NCBI RefSeq assembly: GCF_023101185.1
Contig: NZ_CP078077.1
Coordinates: 3,315,630 to 3,379,629, forward strand
Origin: Microbacterium galbinum
GTDB taxonomy: Bacteria > Actinomycetota > Actinomycetes > Actinomycetales > Microbacteriaceae
Direction of reading: 5' to 3'
Length of the DNA stretch: 64,000 nucleotides
Shown: one piece after another, positions 27,570 to 35,782 of the stretch
How positions within the stretch are numbered: the first letter of the stretch is position 1
How the letters are laid out: each line of letters starts with the position of its first letter
Notes under the pieces: model-generated
What the model was told of the DNA's origin: nothing
The model's input: only the letters and a program-made list of their open reading frames with translations
The model's database searches: none
Translations under genes and position numbers: made by a program

Positions 27570-28298
27570 ATGTCGTCATCGACCGTTCGCACGCCCCGCC
27601 CCTATCCCCTGCTCGAAAGCGCGCCCGCCGCTGCCGCGCTCGCCCTGGTCTCGGGCCTGCTCAATGCCTGGACGTTCGGGCAGATCGGCACCTTCGCGAC
27701 CGTGCAGTCCGGCAATCTGCTCTCGATCGGCTACTTCGTGGCCGAGGGAGACCCGTCGAGGGTGCTCGCGGCTGCGGCATCCGTCCTGTCGTTCGCCCTC
27801 GGCTCGTTCCTCTGCACGCTCGTCGTGCTGTGGCGGGCGCGAACCGGGCGCGGGTACTCGGTCGAGGTGCTGCTGTGCGAGGTGATCGCGCTCGCCGCGC
27901 TCGCCCTCGCGAGCGTCACGGGGGCGGTGGGGCCGGAGTGGATCGCCGGCGCGATCAGCTTCGTCGCCGGGGTGCAGGGCAATGCCTTCCACCGCGAGAC
28001 CGGCATGCTCTACGGCAACATCGCCGTCACCTCGGTGGTTCAGATGGCCGCGAGCCTTCTCGCTCGAGCCGCGGGGAGGACGATCGCCTCCGACGGCGAG
28101 CCCCACCTGCGTCCGGCGGCGGCCTACACCTCGGTGCTCGTGGCGTTCGCTGCCGGCGGCGGCATCGGATTCGCCCTCGATCGGGCGTGGTCGTGCGCGT
28201 CGATCGTCGGTGCCGCAGCGGTCCTCGGCATCCTCCTCCTCATCGCCCGCTCCGCGCACGGTGCGGTCGATCCCTCTCAGAACGCGCCGACCCCGTGA
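27570..28298 (+). CDS. YoaK/DUF1275 family membrane protein
   Basis: A 242-residue protein with about six membrane helices. The DUF1275 signature is visible: LVSGLLNAWTFGQIGTFATV, QSGNLLSIGYFVAEGD, and GVQGNAFHRETGMLYGNIAV. Function of the family is not established. GGAGG precedes the ATG at 27570. It diverges from oxdC over about 150 bases, which contain an inverted repeat (AGGAG/CTCCT, 27451-27464) that could be a control site. Confidence 0.88.
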   Translation: MSSSTVRTPRPYPLLESAPAAAALALVSGLLNAWTFGQIGTFATVQSGNLLSIGYFVAEGDPSRVLAAAASVLSFALGSFLCTLVVLWRARTGRGYSVEVLLCEVIALAALALASVTGAVGPEWIAGAISFVAGVQGNAFHRETGMLYGNIAVTSVVQMAASLLARAAGRTIASDGEPHLRPAAAYTSVLVAFAAGGGIGFALDRAWSCASIVGAAAVLGILLLIARSAHGAVDPSQNAPTP

Positions 28299-28378
28299 CA
28301 TCCCTCCTCGACACCTGTCTGGTCGAGTCCGGACGCGCGCTCTAACCGGCGGCGACCGGCGGAAGGGAGAGTGGAGCC

Positions 28379-28888
28379 ATGACAGACACCCCTGAGACCG
28401 AGGGCCGCGAGCGGATCCTCACCGCCGGGACCACGGCACCCGACTTCACGCTGCGCGTCACCGCCGACCAGTCGCTGCGGCTCGATGAACTCCGCGGTGC
28501 GCCGGTGGTCCTCGCCTTCTACCCCGCCGACTGGAGTCCGGTGTGCGGGGATGAACTCTCCGTCATCAACGCCGCGCTGCCGATGCTCCACGAGCGCCGC
28601 GCGCAGGTCGTCGCCGTGTCGGTCGACAACGTGTGGTCGCACGAGGCGTTCTCCTCCGTGCACGGGCTGCACTTCCCGCTCCTCAGCGACTTCGAACCGA
28701 AGGGCGCGGTCTCCCGCCTCTACGGCGCCTACGACGACAGCACCGGGGAGAGCCGTCGGGCCCTCTTCGTGATCGACGCGGCGGGCGTGATCGCCTGGAG
28801 CTATCTCTCCCCCGTCGCCCTCAACCCCGGCGTCGACGGCGTGCTGGACGCGCTCGACGCTCTCACCCCGGATGAAAGGAGAGGATGA
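28379..28888 (+). CDS. Peroxiredoxin of the AhpC/TSA group (1-Cys)
   Basis: A 169-residue thioredoxin-fold peroxidase that reduces hydroperoxides. The peroxidatic Cys is Cys56 in FYPADWSPVCGDELS. No second Cys exists in the protein, so it is a 1-Cys enzyme needing an external thiol. Other conserved blocks are LLSDFEPKGAVSRLYGAYD and ALFVIDAAGVIAWSY. The stop overlaps the start of the DsbA-like gene, whose CPYC protein is an obvious candidate reductant or partner. A GGAG site lies close upstream of the ATG. Confidence 0.9.
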   Translation: MTDTPETEGRERILTAGTTAPDFTLRVTADQSLRLDELRGAPVVLAFYPADWSPVCGDELSVINAALPMLHERRAQVVAVSVDNVWSHEAFSSVHGLHFPLLSDFEPKGAVSRLYGAYDDSTGESRRALFVIDAAGVIAWSYLSPVALNPGVDGVLDALDALTPDERRG

Positions 28889-29415
28889 TGTCCTCGCTCC
28901 GCATTCCCGTCTCGACCGACGACCACAGCACCGGACCGGACGACGCCTCCGTCGTGCTCGTCGAATACGGCGACTACCAGTGCCCCTACTGCGGCGAGGC
29001 ATACCCGGTCGTCAAGAAGCTCCTCGCCGAACTGGGCGACCGCGTGCGCTTCGTGTTCCGCAACTTCCCGCTCGCCGAGATGCATCCCGAAGCGGTCGAT
29101 GCGGCATTCGTGGCGGAGTTCGCCGCATCGCACGGCGCCTTCTGGGAGGTTCACGACCTGCTGTACGAGAACCAGACCCGACTCGGATCGCCGCTCTACG
29201 CCGAGATCTGCGCGAAGCTCGCCCTCCCCGTCGCCGATCTGCGCGCGGCGGTACAGGAGCAGCGTTACCTGGCGCGCATCCGCGCGGACGAGGAGGGCGG
29301 CATCCGCAGCGGCGTGAACGGCACGCCCACGTTCTTCCTGAACGGGGAGCGGCTCGACGGCGGCACGGCCGAGCTGCCGGACGCCCTGCGCACGGCGGTG
29401 CAGCGCGCGTCCTGA
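28885..29415 (+). CDS. Cytoplasmic DsbA/thioredoxin-like disulfide oxidoreductase
   Basis: A 176-residue protein with a thioredoxin fold interrupted by a helical insert, as in the DsbA family. The active site is Cys33-Pro-Tyr-Cys36 (EYGDYQCPYCGEAYP). The cis-proline loop is GVNGTPTFFLNGE. There is no signal peptide or membrane anchor, so it should act in the cytoplasm, unlike classical DsbA. It overlaps the 1-Cys peroxiredoxin gene (first of two tandem ATGs), with a GAAAGGAGAGG ribosome site. A redox partnership with that peroxidase is inferred. Confidence 0.88.
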   Translation: MMSSLRIPVSTDDHSTGPDDASVVLVEYGDYQCPYCGEAYPVVKKLLAELGDRVRFVFRNFPLAEMHPEAVDAAFVAEFAASHGAFWEVHDLLYENQTRLGSPLYAEICAKLALPVADLRAAVQEQRYLARIRADEEGGIRSGVNGTPTFFLNGERLDGGTAELPDALRTAVQRAS

Positions 29416-29490
29416 GCGTCGAGACACCATCTCCGCCTCGAGACGTCACTGCACACATGATGTCTCGAGGCGTTCGTGGTGCCTCGACGC
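29416..29490. repeat. Long two-tier inverted repeat between convergent genes
   Basis: Outer 14-base arms (29416-29429 and 29477-29490) pair with one mismatch (GCGTCGAG-A-CACCA with TGGTG-C-CTCGACGC). Inner perfect 11-base arms CGCCTCGAGAC and GTCTCGAGGCG (29434-29444, 29462-29472) flank a 17-base loop. It lies between the DsbA-like gene and the convergent MFS gene. There is no T-run. It may be a terminator, an mRNA stabiliser or a repeated extragenic palindrome. Confidence 0.75.
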
Positions 29491-29515
29491 GCGCGGTGCA
29501 CACCGCGCAGTGCGC

Positions 29516-30718
29516 TCAGCGCGCGATTCGTCGCATCCGCAGCGCCGCCACCACCGTGACGACCGCCACGAGCACGACGAAGACCAGCAGCACGACGAGT
29601 TGCGGCACCACCGTCAGGGCGGCGCCGATCGCCAGCACCGGGACGGCGAGTCCGCAGTAGGCGACCAGGAAGATCGCGGCGAGCGTCTCGCCCCGGCGAC
29701 CCGGCTCGGCGATCTCGGATGCCGTGGCCAGGGCGCACTTGAACAGCGCCCCCACACCCGCACCGGCGACCACGCCGCCGACCAGGAACAGGACGAACGA
29801 CGGCAGCACGGCGCCGAGCGCGATCGCCGCGAGACCGATCCCACAGGCGAGTGCGGCGAAGAGCAGTTGCGAGCGCCGTGACACCCGGGCGAGGAGCACC
29901 TGGGCGGCGGCCGCGGAGCCGAAGACGAGGAAGACCGTGACACCGGCGACGAGATGGCGGGTCTCGCCGAAGGTGCCGACGAGCAGCGTCGGGGCGAGCG
30001 AGGTGAATAGGCCGAAGAGGGCGAACCCGGCGAAGGCCGCGAACCCCGCCGCCACGAATGCTCCGCGCGACGACGCGGGGACCGCGATCCGCTGCGGCCG
30101 GTACTGCCGGTGCTGCGGCGCGACCGTCTCGGGCACGAGCGCCACGGCGATGGCCAGACAGATCAGCACGATCGCGAACACGGTGTGCGGCAGATGCAGC
30201 GGATCGGGGAGGTAGTCCGCGAACACTCCTCCGATGAGCGGCCCGAGCGCGAGTCCCCCGAGGTTGGCCCCGCCGGCCACCGACGCCGCGACGATCGCGT
30301 TCTCGTCGGGTCGGGCCCGAGCGCGCAGCTCGCCGAGGTGCGCGGTGGCGGTCGCCGTGAGGATGCCGATGCTCACGCCGTTCACCACGCGGGCGACGAG
30401 GAGACCGGCGACATCGGTGAAGACCATGAAGAGCACGGCCGAGAGCGCCGAGACGAGGATGGCGATCACCAGCATCCGCCGGCGCCCCATCCAGTCGCTC
30501 ACATGACCGAGCAGGAACAGACTCGCGACCACTCCGACCGCGTAGGCGGCGAAGACCACCGTGACCACCGACACGGGAAATCCGTCGAGCTGCTGGTACA
30601 GGGGATACAGTGGCGTCGGCACGGTCGAGTACGCCATCACCAGCAGGAAGGCGACGGCGACGACCCAGAACCCGGTCGCTCGGCTGGCAGGAGCTTCGAT
30701 ATCGGTCACAGCGCTCAT
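29516..30718 (-). CDS. MFS transporter, drug-efflux type
   Basis: A 400-residue, 12-helix major facilitator. The N-terminal PTPLYPLYQQLDGFPVSVV segment and the motif-A loop LGHVSDWMGRRRMLV support an H+-coupled antiporter. GGVFADYLPDP and a central PETVAP linker are typical of sugar/drug exporter-like MFS proteins. The gene begins four bases after the alpha/beta hydrolase stop, so the two form an operon. Substrate unknown; export of a toxic compound is possible. Confidence 0.87.
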   Translation of the reverse strand: MSAVTDIEAPASRATGFWVVAVAFLLVMAYSTVPTPLYPLYQQLDGFPVSVVTVVFAAYAVGVVASLFLLGHVSDWMGRRRMLVIAILVSALSAVLFMVFTDVAGLLVARVVNGVSIGILTATATAHLGELRARARPDENAIVAASVAGGANLGGLALGPLIGGVFADYLPDPLHLPHTVFAIVLICLAIAVALVPETVAPQHRQYRPQRIAVPASSRGAFVAAGFAAFAGFALFGLFTSLAPTLLVGTFGETRHLVAGVTVFLVFGSAAAAQVLLARVSRRSQLLFAALACGIGLAAIALGAVLPSFVLFLVGGVVAGAGVGALFKCALATASEIAEPGRRGETLAAIFLVAYCGLAVPVLAIGAALTVVPQLVVLLVFVVLVAVVTVVAALRMRRIAR

Positions 30719-30722
30719 TCTG

Positions 30723-31439
30723 TCAGCGCACGGCGTCGGCGGCGTCGACGATCAGCCGGGCGACATCGCCGGGGTGGGTGTGCAGCACGAGATGCGGACC
30801 GGGCAGTTCCACGAGCTCGCGCACGCCCGCCCGGTCGAGTCCGAAGCGCACCGCCTCGGGGTTGATGAGGCGGTCGGCGGTCGCCACGACGCCCCACGAC
30901 GGTCGGTCGCGCCAGGCGGCGACCGTCGCGGGTTCCGCCAGCACCTCCGCGTCGAGAGGGCGCTGGGTGACGGCGAGCACGGCGGCCTCGTCTGCGGGGA
31001 TGCCGAGGGCCGTGAGGAAGGGGAACTCCTCGATCCTCACCGAGATCTCCGCGGCATCCGCCTCTCCGGGCACGGGATAGGCCGCCTCGTCGAAGTACGG
31101 CATCGCCTCCGGGTCCGGGAAGCGGCGGTGCACGTCCTGCGCGCTCTCCCCCACCACGAGCACGTACCCCTCGATGAAGACGAGGCCGCGGACGTTCGCC
31201 GCATCGCCGGCGACACCCGCGACCGTGGCACCGTACGAGTGCCCGACGAGCAGCACCGGGCCATCGATCCGTTCGACGAAGGAGCGCACGTACGCGGCAT
31301 CCGCGGCGAGGCTCCGATTCGAGATCGCCGGCACCCGTACCTCGAGGCCCTCGCCGAGGAGCCGCATCGCGACCGGCGACCAGCTCGCCCCGTCCGAGAA
31401 CGCTCCGTGCACCAGCACGACCGTGGGCTTGATGGCCAT
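30723..31439 (-). CDS. Alpha/beta hydrolase
   Basis: A 238-residue alpha/beta hydrolase of the small esterase-like group. The oxyanion motif VLVHGAFSDGASW is at the N-terminus, the nucleophile elbow is VGHSYGATVAG (Ser near residue 69), and the C-terminal His is in GPHLVLHTHPGDVA. ATG at 31439 has AAGGGAG upstream and gives the standard length. It is followed after four bases by an MFS transporter. The natural ester or amide is unknown. Confidence 0.87.
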   Translation of the reverse strand: MAIKPTVVLVHGAFSDGASWSPVAMRLLGEGLEVRVPAISNRSLAADAAYVRSFVERIDGPVLLVGHSYGATVAGVAGDAANVRGLVFIEGYVLVVGESAQDVHRRFPDPEAMPYFDEAAYPVPGEADAAEISVRIEEFPFLTALGIPADEAAVLAVTQRPLDAEVLAEPATVAAWRDRPSWGVVATADRLINPEAVRFGLDRAGVRELVELPGPHLVLHTHPGDVARLIVDAADAVR

Positions 31440-31522
31440 CTCACACTCCCTTGCGCCGGATCTCCGGCTCTCTTCCCCGACGCTACGGCAGAGGAGGCTC
31501 GGCCCTTTCCGACCGCTTGTCG

Positions 31523-32401
31523 TCAGTGCATTGGACGACTGTCGAGTGCGCCGTGCTCGACCTCGCGGAGGAACGCACCGACGACCGCGTTGAATGCCTC
31601 GGGGTTCTCGAGGAACGGGAAGTGCGAGGAGGCGATGTCGCGCGGGAAGACGTGCACGCGAGCGCCGGGGATGCGTTCCGCCAGCCACCGCTGCGACTCC
31701 GGGGGCACATGGCTGCCGTCGCATCCGATCACGAGGGTGGGCACGCGGATGCCGCGCACCACGTCGCGCCAATCCTGGGTGCCGTGATCGATGAGCAGGG
31801 GCACCGCGGCATGCGGCGGCGTGCGGGCGACCTCGCTCATGACGAAGGACCAGAGCTCCTCGTCCACCGGGCCGGAGAACATTCCGCGCAGGAACGCCCG
31901 CACCGCGCTCTCGCCCTCCGGACCGGCGACGGCATCGGCCAGGGCCACGAGGCCGTCGACGGGCAGGATGCTCCCCGCCCGCACGCGCTCCTCCTCGCTC
32001 ATCCAGGACTGCGCGATGACCGCGGCGGGCTGGTCGACGACGACGAGGGAGCGCACGCGCGCGTCACCGAAGAGTTCGAGGTACGACCAGGCGACGGACG
32101 CACCCATCGACCACCCGAGCAGATCGACGCGATCCACGGCGAGCGCCTCCAGCACATCGCGCAGGTCGGCGGCGAAGCGGGCGATGCGGTAGCCGTGGGT
32201 CGGCGCCTCCGAGCCTCCGTGCCCGCGCATGTCGAAGCTGATCACGCGGCGAGCGCCGAAGCCGGTGAGCTGGTGGCGGAACATCTCCTGCGATTGCGAC
32301 CAGCCGTGCAGGAGCAGCAGGGGGACGCCGTCTCCTCCGGTGTCGTGGGCGCCGAGCACGACACCGTCGCTCGTGGTCACCTCGATGCGGCGAGCGCTCA
32401 T
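31523..32401 (-). CDS. Alpha/beta hydrolase coupled to a PucR-type regulator
   Basis: A 292-residue alpha/beta hydrolase with LLLLHGWSQSQEMFRHQ, the FDMRGHGGSEAP block, and nucleophile elbow LLGWSMGASVAW. The C-terminal His lies in SSHFPFLENPEAF. It is closest in style to haloperoxidase/lactonase-type hydrolases. The ATG overlaps the stop of the PucR-family gene (ATGA), so the regulator and enzyme are translated together. That regulator may respond to the hydrolase's substrate. An 83-base gap separates it from the next hydrolase. Confidence 0.87.
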   Translation of the reverse strand: MSARRIEVTTSDGVVLGAHDTGGDGVPLLLLHGWSQSQEMFRHQLTGFGARRVISFDMRGHGGSEAPTHGYRIARFAADLRDVLEALAVDRVDLLGWSMGASVAWSYLELFGDARVRSLVVVDQPAAVIAQSWMSEEERVRAGSILPVDGLVALADAVAGPEGESAVRAFLRGMFSGPVDEELWSFVMSEVARTPPHAAVPLLIDHGTQDWRDVVRGIRVPTLVIGCDGSHVPPESQRWLAERIPGARVHVFPRDIASSHFPFLENPEAFNAVVGAFLREVEHGALDSRPMH

Positions 32402-33561
32402 CGGATGTGACCCGCGTTCTCCCAGTAGGCGGCGAGCTTGAGCCCGAGGTGCAGGGCGCTGCGCTGCATGCCGTCGTCGAGGGCGTCGCGCACCACCTGG
32501 GGCATGTTCTCGAGCCGGTAGTACAGCGTCGTGCGGTGGATGTGGAGCACCTCGCACACCTGTCGCACGTGCCCGGCGTTGTCGAGGAGCGCCTCGATGG
32601 TCTGCCGGCGCAGCGGGTCGGCGTCGTGCACGAGGGCGAAAGCGGCGGGCGAGTACCAGGAGAGTCGTCGGGGGTCGGTGAGCACGTCGGAGATCAGCAG
32701 CCAGGGACCGACGTCATCGGCGTGCAGGCTTCTGCCGAGTTCCGGGAGGAGCTCTGCGACGGTGGCGGTGGCGATGGCCCGCTCGGCGACGGGATGCAGA
32801 TCGTTGTCGGCGTCGGAGAGCCCGGCCGCGCCGATGGCGCGCAGGAGCACTCCCGCGCGCTCTGCTTCGGCGATGACGGCGGCGTCGAGGCGCTCGGTCT
32901 CGCCGCGGCGGCCGAGGAACAGCAGCGCCGCGCCGATCTCGCCGATCAGCACGAGCGCGGACCGAGTGGCGCTCTCGACGGCGCGTCCGAGTGCGGCCCG
33001 CTGGACGACGCCCGTGTCGTGGCCGATCGCGACGGCCCGCACGAGGGTGTCGGCGTCGCGGGTGACGCCGTGCGCGCGCACCGCCATGCTCAGAGCATCG
33101 CGACGGGCGATGGGGTCGGCGGCCAGCAGCGAGCGCATCACTCCGTCCCGAGCCGTGAGTGCGGTGCTCTCGGTCTGGGCGGCGAGGACGGTGCGTACGA
33201 CGTCGACGGCCGCGTCCAGGGCTCGGAACTGCTCCTCGCGCAACGGGGGCAGCCCACCGGTGATGAGCCACAGGATTCCCAGGAGGGTGTCGTCCGACCA
33301 GATCGGAACCGCGAGGCGCTCATGGGCGCCGAACTCCGCGAGGTCCACGGTCCGCGGCCTCCGGGACTGCGTCAGGCGCAGGCTCTCGACGTACGCCCGT
33401 TCCCGCGGCGGAGTGACCCGACGCAGGAGTGCACGTGCGCGGAGCTCGTCGATCTCGTCGCCCTGCGCGCTGGCGACGATGGGGCGGAATGCGGGGTCGT
33501 TGATGACGATCGAGCGGTCGAGTGTCTCGGCGAGCTCGTCGACCAGGTCCTGCAGGTTCAT
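32398..33561 (-). CDS. PucR/CdaR family transcriptional regulator
   Basis: A 387-residue regulator. The N-terminal part is GAF-like (LVDELAETLDRSIVINDPAF, ERLAVPIWSDDTLLGILWLI), the middle is a CdaR-like region, and the C-terminus is the PucR helix-turn-helix (VRQVCEVLHIHRTTLYYRLE). ATG at 33561 places the conserved domain at the start. A longer alternative, ATG at 33726, overlaps the XRE stop as ATGA and has GGAGG upstream, adding 55 residues of low complexity. The stop overlaps the hydrolase start, suggesting control of that gene. Confidence 0.85.
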   Translation of the reverse strand: MNLQDLVDELAETLDRSIVINDPAFRPIVASAQGDEIDELRARALLRRVTPPRERAYVESLRLTQSRRPRTVDLAEFGAHERLAVPIWSDDTLLGILWLITGGLPPLREEQFRALDAAVDVVRTVLAAQTESTALTARDGVMRSLLAADPIARRDALSMAVRAHGVTRDADTLVRAVAIGHDTGVVQRAALGRAVESATRSALVLIGEIGAALLFLGRRGETERLDAAVIAEAERAGVLLRAIGAAGLSDADNDLHPVAERAIATATVAELLPELGRSLHADDVGPWLLISDVLTDPRRLSWYSPAAFALVHDADPLRRQTIEALLDNAGHVRQVCEVLHIHRTTLYYRLENMPQVVRDALDDGMQRSALHLGLKLAAYWENAGHIR

Positions 33562-33722
33562 GCCCGCCACGCGTCCGGGTACGGTGAGGAGGTCGCCTCC
33601 GGATGCCGCGGGGTGATGGTCATGCTGCTCCTCCCGGCCCGCGTCGTCGGGCCTCGCGCCCGACGCTACGGGAGCGAGGGCGAGCGCTGGGAGGCCCGCG
33701 TCGTCCCACCCACCGCTCATGG

Positions 33723-34565
33723 TCATCGCGCCGCCTCCACGGCATCGGCGCCGATCCCGCCGGGCAGTTGATCGGCCAGTCGGGCGAACACGGCGGCGGT
33801 GACGGCGCCCGGCGGTGCCGAGAGCACCGTGAGCTGATACCCGGGCATGCTGCGCACCGCGAAGTTCTGGGCGTCCACCGGGATCTCCCCCACTCCCTCG
33901 ACGAGGATGTGGAACGTGGCATCCTCGGGGCCGGACACGTCGTGCCGCGCCCAGATGCGCACGAAGTCGGGATCCGACGACAGTTCGGCCACGATCTCCC
34001 GCAACCGAGGAGACTGCGGTACGGCGTCGCGTCTCAGCGTGGCGACGGCTGCGCGGCTCATCGCCTCCCACTCCACGAGCGTCTCCTTCATGCGGGGCAC
34101 GAACAGATGACGCAGCTGATTCCCGCCTGCAGAGAGACCGCCGTGCCCGAACACGGTCGCGAGAGGGTTGGCGGCGACGATGTCGCGGTGCGGATCGGTG
34201 ACGTACGCCGGGGTGTGCGTCCAGGCGGACAGCGCGCGCACGATGCGGTCGGCCGAGTCCCGGGGAACGGGAGCGGGGGTGTGCAGCCGTCCCGAGACGA
34301 GGCGGAAGGCGTAGGCGCTCGCCTCGTGGTCGAGCCGGAGCGCCCGGCAGAGCGACAGGAGCACCTGGTCGGAGGGGCGGGCACCGCGGCCCTGCTCCAA
34401 GCGCAGGTAGTACTCCCTGCTGATCCCGGCCAGGGCGGCGACCTCGTCGCGACGGAGGCCCGTGACCCGCCGTCCGGGGGTGGGAACGATCCCCAAGTCG
34501 TCGGGCTGGGTGACGGCGCGGCGGGCGCGGAGGTACTCTCCGAGAGAGGTCGATGCATCGTCCAC
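33723..34565 (-). CDS. XRE family regulator with MmyB-like ligand-binding domain
   Basis: A 280-residue regulator. Residues 10-75 form a Cro/XRE helix-turn-helix (VTGLRRDEVAALAGISREYY, LEQGRGARPSDQVL). The rest is the MmyB-like PAS-type domain (YVTDPHRDIVAANPLATVFG, FVRIWARHDVSGPEDATF) typical of actinobacterial repressors of neighbouring oxidoreductases. Start is GTG at 34565. It diverges from the DyP peroxidase gene across 195 bases. A TAGCGT hexamer at 34610-34605 is a possible -10. Regulation of the peroxidase is inferred from position. Confidence 0.9.
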   Translation of the reverse strand: MDDASTSLGEYLRARRAVTQPDDLGIVPTPGRRVTGLRRDEVAALAGISREYYLRLEQGRGARPSDQVLLSLCRALRLDHEASAYAFRLVSGRLHTPAPVPRDSADRIVRALSAWTHTPAYVTDPHRDIVAANPLATVFGHGGLSAGGNQLRHLFVPRMKETLVEWEAMSRAAVATLRRDAVPQSPRLREIVAELSSDPDFVRIWARHDVSGPEDATFHILVEGVGEIPVDAQNFAVRSMPGYQLTVLSAPPGAVTAAVFARLADQLPGGIGADAVEAAR

Positions 34566-34760
34566 GGGGCGGGCTCCGGTCGTCGAGGGGGTGGGGCGTC
34601 TGCGACGCTACCCGCGCCCGAGGGAGCGCACATCACCCGCCCCGGGGGCGCACATCCCCTCCCCGCTGTCGCGTGGCCGTTCGTCATCTGTCGGATGCGC
34701 CGCACGCCGCGTTCCGCGAGACTGGCGCTGTCACAATCCACATGGAAAGGATCGGCGCGC

Positions 34761-35705
34761 ATGACGGATCAGGACCCCCGGGGTGCGGTGCAGGCGGTCG
34801 CTTCGCCCCTCACGGCGAATGCCGTCTTCCTCGTCGTCGACGTCGCTCCCGGCGCAGCCGATCGGGTGCGAGACGTCCTCGCCGACCTCGCCGGATCGAT
34901 CAAGTCCCTCGCCTTCCCCTACTCCGATTCCGCGCTCACCTGCACGGTCGGGATCGGGAGTGCGATCTGGGCCGAGCTCACGGCACTCCCCCGTCCGGCT
35001 CAGTTGCGCCCGTTCACCCCCGTGGTCGGCGCGCACCACACCGCCCCGTCGACCCCCGGAGACCTGCTCTTCCACATCCGGGCCGAGCGTGCCGACGTCT
35101 GCTTCGAGTTCGAACGTCGTCTGCTGGAGTCGCTCGGCGACGCCGTCCGCGTCGTCGACGAGACCGTGGGGTTCCGCTCCTTCGATCGGCGCGATCTCCT
35201 GGGATTCATCGACGGGACGGCGAATCCGATCGGTGCCGAACTCGACGCAGCGGTGCTGGTCGGAGACGAGGACCCCGCGCACCGCGGTGGCTCCTACATC
35301 GTCACGCAGAAGTACCTGCACCCTCTCGCCGCCTGGCGTGCCCTGCCGACCGAGACGCAGGAGGCGATCATCGGGCGAACGAAGCTCGAGAACGTCGAGC
35401 TCGACGATGCACCGTCGGGTCAGCAGTCGCACAAGTCCCTGGCGACGATCGTCGACGAACAGGGGGTCGAGCACGACATCCAGCGCGACAACATGCCGTT
35501 CGGCCGCCCGGGCCATGATGAGTTCGGCACGTACTTCCTCGGATGCTCCCGCGATCTGAGCGTCATCCAGCGGATGCTCGAGCGCATGTTCCTCGGCGAT
35601 CCGCCCGGACTCCACGACCGCCTCCTCGATTTCTCCACCGCCGTCACCGGCTCCGTGTTCTTCGCCCCGCGACCGGACGTTCTCGCCGCTCTCGGGGACG
35701 GCTGA
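34761..35705 (+). CDS. Dye-decolorizing-type (DyP) peroxidase
   Basis: A 314-residue heme peroxidase of the YfeX-like DyP class. The signature GFIDGTANP gives distal Asp151, the proximal heme ligand is His224 (QQSHKSLATI), and the distal Arg is Arg242 (IQRDNMPFG). No Tat signal is present, so it is cytoplasmic or packed in an encapsulin. No encapsulin gene is adjacent and the C-terminus (VLAALGDG) has no clear cargo tag. A GGAAAGG site precedes the ATG. The divergent XRE gene is the likely regulator. Confidence 0.92.
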   Translation: MTDQDPRGAVQAVASPLTANAVFLVVDVAPGAADRVRDVLADLAGSIKSLAFPYSDSALTCTVGIGSAIWAELTALPRPAQLRPFTPVVGAHHTAPSTPGDLLFHIRAERADVCFEFERRLLESLGDAVRVVDETVGFRSFDRRDLLGFIDGTANPIGAELDAAVLVGDEDPAHRGGSYIVTQKYLHPLAAWRALPTETQEAIIGRTKLENVELDDAPSGQQSHKSLATIVDEQGVEHDIQRDNMPFGRPGHDEFGTYFLGCSRDLSVIQRMLERMFLGDPPGLHDRLLDFSTAVTGSVFFAPRPDVLAALGDG

Positions 35706-35770
35706 CCGCCACTCGGAGAGCGACGCCGCGTCCGTTCGACGGCGTGATCAGCTTCGCCGTGCGTATCCGT

Positions 35771-35782
35771 CATAATCGGATC
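35771..35782 (+). promoter_or_regulatory. Candidate -10 element of the LuxR-type gene (leaderless)
   Basis: CATAAT ends exactly six bases before the ATG at 35783, and no Shine-Dalgarno sequence intervenes. This spacing would put the transcription start on or next to the start codon. No good -35 is seen. Confidence 0.5.

Noticed and set aside
26204..27592. Longer start for oxalate decarboxylase at 27592
   Set aside because: The extension is low-complexity and runs into the divergent gene; ATG at 27415 has AAGGAG.
30723..31772. Longer N-terminal extension of the first alpha/beta hydrolase
   Set aside because: Upstream codons are Arg/Ala-rich and unconserved; ATG at 31439 has a good ribosome site and starts at the fold.
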